Shown here: positions 55,344-62,933 of the stretch, one piece after another
How positions within the stretch are numbered: the first letter of the stretch is position 1
How the letters are laid out: every line of letters starts with the position of its first letter
DNA from: Vibrio mangrovi
GTDB taxonomy: Bacteria; Pseudomonadota; Gammaproteobacteria; Enterobacterales; Vibrionaceae
NCBI RefSeq assembly: GCF_024346955.1
Contig: NZ_AP024883.1
Span: 2,294,001-2,358,000, forward strand
Direction: 5' to 3'
DNA length: 64,000 bases
Position numbers and translations under genes: made by a program
Notes under the pieces: generated by a model
Told to the model about the DNA's origin: nothing
Database searches by the model: none
The model's input: only the letters and a program-made list of their open reading frames with translations

Positions 55344-55366
55344 GAAAAGTGTTTCGCCCAAACTGG

Positions 55367-56512
55367 TTACGGCGCGACTGCTTTACCGCTGTATGGATCG
55401 ATCCGCCCGGGGCATAACCCCTTCGCTTTCAAATTACGGGCAATTTGTGCAATGGCATTGTTGGTGTTTCTGTAGCCATCGTGCATTAAAATGACCTGTC
55501 CGTTTTGCAGTCGATTGGCAGCATCGACAATGGCGCTGGTGCTCGCGTTGTTCCAGTCTTGGGAATCCACATCCCAGGTAATCAGGCGCATACCAAGATT
55601 TTGTGCTGCCTGGCGGATCGTTGAGTTAACCTCACCATATGGCGGACGATACAATGTCGGTGCCGGAGCCCCGGCATTTTGGATGATCTGACTGGTTCGG
55701 CTTAACTCATCGATGATTTGCTGATAACTGTAATTCGTCATGTGGGGATGAGTATAACTGTGGTTTTGTGCCTCACCCACCTCTTGCATACGAGATACCA
55801 TCGACAGGTTATCACTTACACGTCTCCCCCAGACAAACCACGTTACCGGTTTAAGGTTATTTTGCTTCAGAAGGTTGATTAGCGTACCCGTATTGCTGGT
55901 AGGGCCGTCATCGAAAGTGATACCGACATAACCATTGCACTGGCCGTTGTTACCCCCGTTCCCACCATTGGCAGAACAGTTGCCGCTAAAGCAATCGTCG
56001 GTATTACCAAAGCCGATGCTACCATTACAGTCCATGTTTTCAGAGTATGAGCCACCACCACACTGACCATTGCCATAGGTAGAAGTGTTGTATTCCATAT
56101 CTTCAGCCTGTCGGGTCTCACCGTTGACATAGACCCAGTCTAATACAACATCACGGCCGTAGGTATCATTGTCATACTGAACTTGTATATCTCCGGCCGC
56201 TTTACCGCTGTAGGTGTACTCCTGAAAACCGTTGTTCAGAGTCCAGTCGGCCACCACAGCACCGCCAATCAGTAGGTTGATGTGCTCTTGTCCGCTGGCA
56301 CCCATCGCGCGTACCACAATGTCGGTACTGCTCGGGTTTAATGGCATAGAAACGGTATCAGGGGCGTAATCGTAGTCACCATTGTGGGTGCCGGTTTCGT
56401 TCGGGATGAGGGTTTCTGCTCCACTGGTAGCTGTCGACAAAACGGCCGCAGTTACGGTCAGAATCGTCAAGATCTTTTTTGTGTAAGTGGTAGTAGTTTT
56501 CATTATAACCAT
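55367..56512 (-). CDS. secreted CBM60 xylan-binding module plus CE4 polysaccharide deacetylase
   Basis: Starting at the ATG at 56512 (GGAG seven bases upstream) the protein has 381 residues. A signal peptide covers about 1-32. A calcium-dependent xylan-binding CBM60-like module (about 34-165) shows GRDVVLDWVYVNGETRQAED and GNGQCGGGSYSENMDCNG. A glycine/asparagine-rich linker follows, then a CE4 domain (about 188-380) with complete motifs TFDDGP, HSYTHPH, RPPYGE, DVDSQDW and ILMHDG. Acetyl-xylan esterase is the likely activity; chitin or other deacetylation is possible. It is flanked by repeats C and D and faces opposite to them. Confidence 0.88.
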   Translation of the reverse strand: MVIMKTTTTYTKKILTILTVTAAVLSTATSGAETLIPNETGTHNGDYDYAPDTVSMPLNPSSTDIVVRAMGASGQEHINLLIGGAVVADWTLNNGFQEYTYSGKAAGDIQVQYDNDTYGRDVVLDWVYVNGETRQAEDMEYNTSTYGNGQCGGGSYSENMDCNGSIGFGNTDDCFSGNCSANGGNGGNNGQCNGYVGITFDDGPTSNTGTLINLLKQNNLKPVTWFVWGRRVSDNLSMVSRMQEVGEAQNHSYTHPHMTNYSYQQIIDELSRTSQIIQNAGAPAPTLYRPPYGEVNSTIRQAAQNLGMRLITWDVDSQDWNNASTSAIVDAANRLQNGQVILMHDGYRNTNNAIAQIARNLKAKGLCPGRIDPYSGKAVAP

Positions 56513-56905
56513 TATTATTCTCCAGTTTGACCTCTCACCAATACCACTTACAGAGGTTGGGCCGTTAAGTACAATTTGCCTTATTGCAAGCAAACTTTTG
56601 TTTGACTTAACACATTACTTTTATTGTAAAAAGAGTTAAGTGATAAATATTGTAGAAGTCATACCCAGAATGGACAAAGCAAATATTTCCGAAAACAAAG
56701 ACACTTAGAATAAAAATTAATTTGATAATGTAATTATCAAAAAAAAATAACAAGATCACTCAATTTAAACGATTATTTGAGAGGACAATTCAGTATCTGA
56801 CATTATTTATTGTTAGATTTTAAAATAAGCACACCTTTTATTAAATTGACGTAACAATGCATAAAGAAATCTTACGAGGACACACGCCCTAAATAAGGAC
56901 ACAAA
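56513..56905. other. AT-rich region upstream of the CE4 gene
   Basis: About 390 bp separates the CE4 start from the remnant that begins repeat D. It contains an imperfect dyad ACTTAAC / GTTAAGT around 56600-56645 and no convincing ORF. The CE4 promoter should lie here. Confidence 0.5.
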
Positions 56906-56910
56906 ATAAA

Positions 56911-57438
56911 GGCAAATTGTACGTCATACCTCAGAGCCGGAGGCTGGGAATTGGGAATAATGGTGCATTTATATGTGGCTGTGGTTTGGTGCGCTCAGGC
57001 TTCATCCATTTCAGCCACATGATCACCCGAGCCCCAGTTCCTTTTGATAGATGTCAAAAGGAACCAAAAACATCTTTTTTGAGTTCAGTGCACATTATCA
57101 GGGGCGGATTTATTCGCTCCTGCTCAAGCTTTTTTTGTTATGGGATGCTGAAAAATCATCCCTGATTTTTCCCCTGAGTCCATCGTTCAATTTGGCTTTT
57201 AAAAAATGTTCCACTGAATATAAATTAACCACTCAACTAAGAAAATCATTCACGGAAGAATGATTAGGCTTTTCAGGGCATGGATGCACTTAAAAGCCGG
57301 TTCTGGACCACCAGTGACTCAGCCAGACAAAAGATTTTCTGGTTACTCTTGCATCTCTGCAAGAGTAACTGGCGCACAGAGCACCGATGCCTCTGAAATC
57401 AAAAAAACACATTGTGCGTCATACCTCAGAGCCAGAGG
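56911..57438 (+). repeat. multi-hairpin repeat, copy D, with a 3'-end remnant at its left
   Basis: The core runs from 56956. Before it, 56911-56955 carries the right-end sequence of another unit (TACGTCATACCTCAGAGCC, GGAGGCTGGGAAT), so a further copy was once joined here as at the A-B junction. Hairpins match copy C: 57037-57064, about 57148-57170, 57244-57265, about 57266-57298 and 57342-57369. Its right end CAGAGCCAGAGGCT lies about 140 bp before the MNT-HEPN gene. Confidence 0.88.
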
Positions 57439-57578
57439 CTAAGAAAATGATGGGAAAAGAAAAAGAACCCCGTCGCATTTCCCCCAACAACAACACTAAT
57501 ACCATGACAAATAGTGTTTTTTACTACCCGCTTCTTTTATCCTATAGCAATTCAATCCATACAGACCAAACTTGCTTT

Positions 57579-58457
57579 ATGAAAACATCCCTCGACCATC
57601 TGCCCGAAGCCAAACAGCAGGAGCTTACCAGCATATCAACCATTCTGCGCGATACACTGGAAGATTACCTTCAGGGCAAAACCGGGAGTAAAAGTGAGTT
57701 TCGCATTCTGAAAATCATCCTGTTCGGCAGCCACGCTAAAGGCAGTTGGGTCAACGACCCGGTCAATGGCTATATCAGCGACTACGATATTCTGGTGATT
57801 GTGAACAAACCGGCACTGGTTGAGGAAGATATTGTCTGGCAACGGGCCAAAGAGCAGATTGACCGTAAAGTCACCTCCGCACCGCTGGGATTAATCGTCC
57901 ACGATCTACGCGAAGTCAACGAACGGCTGCAACAGGGTCATTACTTCTTTAAAGATATCCGCGAAGAAGGCATTGAACTGTTTGCCGCCACACCGAAACC
58001 ACTGGCGGAACCAGGAGATTTGACTGAGGCAGAAAAGCAGGAAATTGCCCGCAAGCATTATGAGCAGTGGTCTTATTCAGCCCATCGTTTTTTTCGCTAT
58101 TATGACGTTGCTGTTTCTGATGAAGATTGGATTCACGCAGCATTTATGCTCCATCAAGCCACAGAAAAATGTTATTCCTGCACTCTACTCACCTGCACCA
58201 ACTACTTACCTAAATCCCACGACATTGAAAAACTAAGTAAACTGTGCACCCAAATCGATCCTGAGTTTGCGACAATTTTCCCGCTCGACAATAAATTCCA
58301 CCGCCGCTGCTTCCGCCGCCTGCAACGGGCGTATATTGAAGCCCGCTATTCGGAACATTATGAAATTACGGTTGAGGAATTGGAGTTTCTGGAAGGCGAA
58401 GTGCAGCGGCTGAAAGGATTGGTGGAACGGGTTTGTCGGAAAAAGATAGGTAATTAA
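57579..58457 (+). CDS. nucleotidyltransferase-HEPN fusion protein (MNT-HEPN)
   Basis: The 292-residue protein begins at the ATG MKTSLDHLPEAKQQEL, which matches fused MNT-HEPN proteins from memory; the frame extends into repeat D but that part is non-conserved. The N-terminal MNT-type nucleotidyltransferase has ILFGSHAKGSW (residues 48-57) and SDYDI with Asp68 and Asp70. The C-terminal HEPN domain (about 150-285) includes FMLHQATEKCYSCTLL and RAYIEARYSEHYEI. MNT and HEPN are classically an antitoxin/toxin pair, the nucleotidyltransferase modifying the HEPN RNase; here both are in one chain. kptA follows after 26 bp. Confidence 0.85.
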   Translation: MKTSLDHLPEAKQQELTSISTILRDTLEDYLQGKTGSKSEFRILKIILFGSHAKGSWVNDPVNGYISDYDILVIVNKPALVEEDIVWQRAKEQIDRKVTSAPLGLIVHDLREVNERLQQGHYFFKDIREEGIELFAATPKPLAEPGDLTEAEKQEIARKHYEQWSYSAHRFFRYYDVAVSDEDWIHAAFMLHQATEKCYSCTLLTCTNYLPKSHDIEKLSKLCTQIDPEFATIFPLDNKFHRRCFRRLQRAYIEARYSEHYEITVEELEFLEGEVQRLKGLVERVCRKKIGN

Positions 58458-58483
58458 TTTTAAGAATAGAGAGAAGATAAAAA

Positions 58484-59042
58484 ATGACTTCCAAAAATCA
58501 ACTTAAGCACATCGGTAAATTTTTAAGTTTCGTGTTACGTCATAAACCAGAGGCTATTGGCTTAACTCTTGATCCCTACGGTTGGGCTAACATTGATGAG
58601 TTGGTTAATAAAACTTCTCGTTCCGATGAAATAAAACATATTGATAAGGCATTGATTCAGGAAGTTGTAAAGAGCAGTGATAAGCAACGTTTTATCATAT
58701 CTGAAGATGGTGAACATATTCGTGCCAATCAAGGGCATTCGATTCATGTGGATTTGCAATTAAAACCTGTGACTCCACCTGAATTTTTATACCACGGTAC
58801 AGCAACCCGATTTTTAGACAGTATCCTTGAACAAGGCTTGAAACCTCAACAACGTCAGCATGTCCATCTTTCTGCGAATACTGAAACAGCAATCGCTGTC
58901 GGTCAGCGATATGGCAAACCTGCCGTTCTGAAAATCAAAGCCCGTCTCATGCACGAACAAGGCTTTGATTTTTTATGTTTCTGAGAATGGGGTTTGGTTA
59001 ACGAGCTATGTCCTACCCGAATTTATTCTGTTTAAACCCTGA
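58484..59042 (+). pseudogene. kptA: kptA (RNA 2'-phosphotransferase) with a frameshift near its end
   Basis: KptA/Tpt1 removes internal or terminal 2'-phosphates from RNA using NAD. The first 166 residues match the family (FLSFVLRHKPEAIGLTLDPYGWANIDEL, GHSIHVDL, FLYHGTATRF, HVHLSAN). The frame then stops at 58984 in GFDFLCF. With one T fewer in the six-T run at 58969-58974 the frame continues as FYVSENGVWLTSYVLPEFI to a stop at 59042, restoring the family C-terminus (E. coli: ENGVWLT). It is thus a recent frameshift, a sequencing error, or a slippery site. GAGAGAAG precedes the ATG. Confidence 0.85.
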
Positions 59043-59180
59043 ATCTTCCAGAACATCTCATAACATCAGAATCATAGATAGATCCAGCATTTCATCGGTA
59101 TCCCACTGGTTATCCGTTAAGGTCTGTGTATAGGATTCCGCCATTACCTTAGACCAAAAGGTGTCTGTCCTACTAATTTT

Positions 59181-59951
59181 TTACGACGTGATTTCAGGAT
59201 ACATTCGCAACGGTAGGACACCGTCTTCATTAGGCATATGTTCTCTACAACATACCCAGTTAATTCGCCAATATTGCTTATACCCTAAATGAGATATTAA
59301 ATTAACGATATCAGACAAATAAACAACACCATGTTTATAATTACTTCCGATGCCAATATCAACACTCCATCCAGCCGGCTCTCCCCTAATTGTCTGCATA
59401 ATTGCTGAATGCAGTCCTTCATTATGAAAATCTGGCCTGTGCATACCTAATTCTTCGGATTGTAGTGACCACGTAAAATAGTTATAGGTTGCAGAATTAA
59501 CAAGTTCTAACGCTTTATCACTAGGAGTCCCTTGCTTATCAAAAGTCACACTATTTGATAACTGACGGCCATCAGGTATCCAATAGGCAATTTCAATATT
59601 TTGGGGAAGTAGTATTTCTACAGGCTCAAAATCAATTAATCGTCCTCCATGTCCGTGGATATTTAACACACAAACTTGTGGTGGTGGCATACCCATCCCA
59701 CAAGGAGCTGGAGTCTTCGGTATGGGATCAATACTCGCCTGAATTGTTTTTGAACGAGTTATAAAGGGATTACTTTCATCAACAGGTAGAACTTGTGTGG
59801 TAACTTGTTGAGTTTTCGGCTTGGGCAAGCGGCTTTTACCGCATTTACTGCAACTTGGTAGTTTGGCCCCTTCTGATATAACTGGCTGATTAAACAAACT
59901 ACATTTAGTGTTAACACAATATCCAGTCTTAGTAATAACATTTTTTTCCAT
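59181..59951 (-). CDS. zinc-ribbon protein with putative Stv-like (adhesin/peptidase-like) domain
   Basis: From the ATG at 59951 (GGGAGGCC upstream) the protein has 256 residues. An N-terminal zinc ribbon is formed by Cys pairs in YCVNTKCSLF and SCSKCGKS. A proline-rich linker follows. The C-terminal domain (about 95-250) has VLNIHGHGG, VEILLPQNIEIAYWIPDGRQLS and RINWVCCRE. The HGHGG...WVCCRE arrangement resembles the putative adhesin Stv domain found in some effectors and toxins, but that match is from memory and tentative. No signal peptide, PAAR or VgrG is nearby. It ends the accessory segment before yfbR. Confidence 0.55.
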   Translation of the reverse strand: MEKNVITKTGYCVNTKCSLFNQPVISEGAKLPSCSKCGKSRLPKPKTQQVTTQVLPVDESNPFITRSKTIQASIDPIPKTPAPCGMGMPPPQVCVLNIHGHGGRLIDFEPVEILLPQNIEIAYWIPDGRQLSNSVTFDKQGTPSDKALELVNSATYNYFTWSLQSEELGMHRPDFHNEGLHSAIMQTIRGEPAGWSVDIGIGSNYKHGVVYLSDIVNLISHLGYKQYWRINWVCCREHMPNEDGVLPLRMYPEITS

Positions 59952-60201
59952 AAGGCCTCCCACAGCCGATAATAGTAACTTCTCTGTGATAATGCTGCAT
60001 TGGCTTAAAGGATTATAGGGCTCATAGAGTAAACACTCGGGGGAATTTTCGTGAATACTCTTTGACCGCTTAAACGTACCCTCCCTCAAGTCATTTTGGT
60101 TGCAGTTTGATGCACACAAACTAAATCATGTACCATAACCAAAAGACGATGATCCACTCATCGGTACATGTAACCTCATGTGGTATCACAAGGATAATCC
60201 A

Positions 60202-60801
60202 GTGAAGAAAAAACAGAGCACTTTCATGGCATGGGTGACCCGAATGCCGCTTATCAAGCGCTGGGCACTGATGCATTGTTTTCAGGAAGAGAATGTTTCT
60301 GAGCATTCTCATCAGGTTTCCGTTATCGCTCATTTGCTGACCGTGATTAAGAATAAACGCTTCGGTGGCAATCTGAGCCCGGAAAGAGCCGCAGTCATTG
60401 CGATTTATCATGAAATTTCAGAAACGAAGCTTCAGGATATTAATTCAAAGACCAAGTACCATAGTCCGGAATTTACTGCGGCCTTTAAAAAACTTGAAGA
60501 TATAGCCGAGAAGGAATGTCTGGAAACTCTGCCGGAAGATCTCCGCGACGAATTCGCCGATCTGCTGGTCCAGAAAAATGTTGATGCCGAGTATAAGGCC
60601 ATCGTCAAAGCTGCCGACGTGCTTGCCGCGTATATCAAGACATTGAATGAATTACGCTTTAACAATGATGAGTTCGTCCATGTAAAAGAAGGCCTCGACG
60701 GCACTATTGAGAAGCTGGTCGAAACCATGCCTGAAGTTGAAGTATTTATGGACATATTCTGCGGTAGTTGTACCACAACCTTTGATAAAATTTCAGGTTA
60801 A
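60202..60801 (+). CDS. yfbR: YfbR-like 5'-deoxynucleotidase (HD-domain)
   Basis: The GTG at 60202 with AAGGAT six bases upstream gives 199 residues beginning VKKKQSTFMAWVTRM, aligning with the E. coli start. HD-family parts are ENVSEHSHQVSVIAH (first His) and AADVLAAYIK (last Asp). The central HD motif reads YHEISE instead of YHDASE, so the metal-binding Asp is Glu. The enzyme dephosphorylates dNMPs in E. coli. The gene normally adjoins alaA; here the accessory segment separates them. Confidence 0.82.
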   Translation: MKKKQSTFMAWVTRMPLIKRWALMHCFQEENVSEHSHQVSVIAHLLTVIKNKRFGGNLSPERAAVIAIYHEISETKLQDINSKTKYHSPEFTAAFKKLEDIAEKECLETLPEDLRDEFADLLVQKNVDAEYKAIVKAADVLAAYIKTLNELRFNNDEFVHVKEGLDGTIEKLVETMPEVEVFMDIFCGSCTTTFDKISG

Positions 60802-60881
60802 CTAATACCAATCTGGATAAGAATATGCTCTGAATGGATATGGTTCTACAAACCGCTTAAAACATCCATGTGCGCTTATAT

Positions 60882-60899
60882 AAGGGCATCCATGCCCTT
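60882..60899. terminator. weak hairpin between yfbR and hutU
   Basis: AAGGGCAT-CC-ATGCCCTT forms a short perfect stem between the convergent genes, but no T run follows on either strand. Termination is uncertain. Confidence 0.35.
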
Positions 60900-60908
60900 G
60901 TATGTTTA

Positions 60909-62906
60909 CTATTTCACGACCATATCCAACAGCTCGTCATCAGCCAGTTCCGGTATCGTGACTTTCAGTCTCGGTTCTATTGCCATTGCCCGTTGAATCG
61001 CAAACATCGCGCCGTCGTTTCTGGCCCAGCTTCGGCGGGAAATACCGTTGTTGACATCCCAGTGCAACATCGATTTCAGCCGGGTATCACATTCATCCGA
61101 ACCATCCAGTACCATGCCAAAACCGCCGTTGATCACTTCGCCCCATCCGACACCACCACCGTTATGAATACTGACCCAGGTCGCACCACGGAATGAATCA
61201 CCGATTACGTTGTGAATCGCCATATCCGCCGTGAATCGTGATCCATCATAAATATTAGAAGTCTCCCGATACGGAGAGTCGGTTCCGGAGACATCGTGAT
61301 GATCGCGCCCGAGAATCACCGGAGCTGAGATCCTGCCGCTTCTCACCGCCTGATTAAAGGCAGCCGCAATTCTCATCCGTCCTTCGGCATCGGCATATAA
61401 AATCCGCGCCTGAGATCCCACCACCAGCTTATTCTGCTGCGCTTGCTTAATCCATGACAGATTGTCCGCAATCTGCTGGCGAATCTCTTTTGGTGCCTGC
61501 TGATGCATCTGCTCAAGAATTTCTGCGGCGATCTGATCTGTGATGTCCAGATCCTGCGGGTCAGAAGAAGAGCACACCCACCGGAAAGGGCCGAATCCAT
61601 AATCGAAACACATCGGTCCCATAATATCCTCGACATACGAAGGATACTTAAATGAACCGTCCGCTTTCAGAATATCAGCACCGGCCCGGCTGGCTTCCAG
61701 CAGGAATGCATTACCGTAGTCAAAAAAGTACATCCCTTTGGCTGTCAGTTGATTGATAGCGCTGACATGCCGTTTCAACGTGTCCTGTACCGCCGCTCTG
61801 AATTTCTCCGGTGCACTGGCCATCATTGTATTGGATTGCTCAAAGGTGTAACCGACCGGATAATAACCACCGGCCCACGGGTTGTGCAGCGAGGTCTGAT
61901 CCGATCCCAGATCGATAGGAATATCTTCTTGGGCAAGTCTTTCCCACAGGTCAACAATATTCCCCAGGTAAGCCAAGGAAACCGGTTTATTTTCAGCGCG
62001 TGCGACATGCACCCGCTCAATGAGTGCATCGAGATCCGGATGAACCTCATCAACCCAGCCCTGTTCGTGTCGTTTATACGCCGCCTTCGGATTGATTTCG
62101 GCAATAATTCCGATGGTTTTGGCGATCACGGCGGCTTTCGGCTGGGCACCACTCATACCGCCGAGACCGGAAGTGACAAACAGCGGCAATTGGGCCGGAT
62201 CTCGGTCACTTTTCATTCTCACAGCATTCATCACGGTAATGGTCGTGCCGTGGACAATTCCCTGAGGACCGATATACATAAATGACCCGGCGGTCATCTG
62301 GCCGTACTGAGTCACACCCAGCGCGTTGAATCTTTCCCAGTCATCCGGTTTGGAATAATTCGGAATCATCATGCCGTTGGTCACGACCACTCTGGGTGCG
62401 TTCGGATGCGACGGATAAAGTCCCATCGGATGCCCGGAATAGAGTACCAGAGTCTGTTCATCGGTCATCTCCGCCAGATACTTCATGGTCAGGCGGTATT
62501 GTGCCCAGTTCGAGAACACTGCGCCATTACCGCCATAAGTAATCAGTTCCTGTGGATGCTGTGCAATGGCTTCATCAAGATTATTACTCAACATCAGCAT
62601 AATGGCTGCCGCCTGCTTCGACTGATGCGGGTACTCATCGATAGAGCGGGCCGTAATCTTATACTCCGGCATCAGACGGTACATATAGATCCGGCCGTAA
62701 GTTTCCAGTTCCGCATAGAACTCCTGTGCCAGCACCGGATGATGCCGCTTGTCGAAGTAACGCAGCGCATTTCGGACTGCCAGTTTTTTCTCTTCCCGGC
62801 TCAGAATATCTTTTCTTTTGGGCGCATGGCTCAGGTTTTCATCCCGTTCGCGTTTTGGCGGCAGAACCTCAGGGATTCCGGCTAAAATCATTTCCTTAAA
62901 AATCAT
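60909..62906 (-). CDS. hutU: urocanate hydratase, long form
   Basis: The ATG at 62906 (GAGGTG six bases upstream) gives 665 residues. Urocanase signatures are clear: TYGGNGAVFSNWAQYRLTM, TAGSFMYIGPQGIVHGT, TSGLGGMSGAQPKAA, and GFGPFRWVCSSSDP plus WVSIHNGGGVGWGEVINGGFG. It converts urocanate to imidazolone propionate using bound NAD. Most proteobacterial HutU proteins are about 555-565 residues; this one has about 100 more and resembles the long urocanases of animals and some bacteria. It lies 27 bases after hutG in the hut operon. Confidence 0.93.
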   Translation of the reverse strand: MIFKEMILAGIPEVLPPKRERDENLSHAPKRKDILSREEKKLAVRNALRYFDKRHHPVLAQEFYAELETYGRIYMYRLMPEYKITARSIDEYPHQSKQAAAIMLMLSNNLDEAIAQHPQELITYGGNGAVFSNWAQYRLTMKYLAEMTDEQTLVLYSGHPMGLYPSHPNAPRVVVTNGMMIPNYSKPDDWERFNALGVTQYGQMTAGSFMYIGPQGIVHGTTITVMNAVRMKSDRDPAQLPLFVTSGLGGMSGAQPKAAVIAKTIGIIAEINPKAAYKRHEQGWVDEVHPDLDALIERVHVARAENKPVSLAYLGNIVDLWERLAQEDIPIDLGSDQTSLHNPWAGGYYPVGYTFEQSNTMMASAPEKFRAAVQDTLKRHVSAINQLTAKGMYFFDYGNAFLLEASRAGADILKADGSFKYPSYVEDIMGPMCFDYGFGPFRWVCSSSDPQDLDITDQIAAEILEQMHQQAPKEIRQQIADNLSWIKQAQQNKLVVGSQARILYADAEGRMRIAAAFNQAVRSGRISAPVILGRDHHDVSGTDSPYRETSNIYDGSRFTADMAIHNVIGDSFRGATWVSIHNGGGVGWGEVINGGFGMVLDGSDECDTRLKSMLHWDVNNGISRRSWARNDGAMFAIQRAMAIEPRLKVTIPELADDELLDMVVK

Positions 62907-62933
62907 ATCATTCACCTCAGTTTATTCCCTGCT

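Noticed and set aside
54788..55475. Several frames of 60-100 codons inside the repeat copies
   Set aside because: They are shared by the near-identical copies C and D but broken or shifted in A and B, while hairpin pairing is kept. They look like chance frames in a structured repeat.
52456..57438. Integron array with attC sites
   Set aside because: Units are about 470 bp with five hairpins and lack the 7-bp core sites typical of attC. No integron integrase is visible.
59043..59180. 28-codon minus-strand frame starting MAESYTQTLTDN
   Set aside because: Too short, no recognisable family and no clear ribosome-binding site. It may be a remnant of a lost gene, but that cannot be supported.
59170..59217. 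Short inverted repeat GTCCTAC / GTAGGAC as a possible insertion-sequence end
   Set aside because: Only seven base pairs, one arm lies inside a coding region, and no transposase is nearby.
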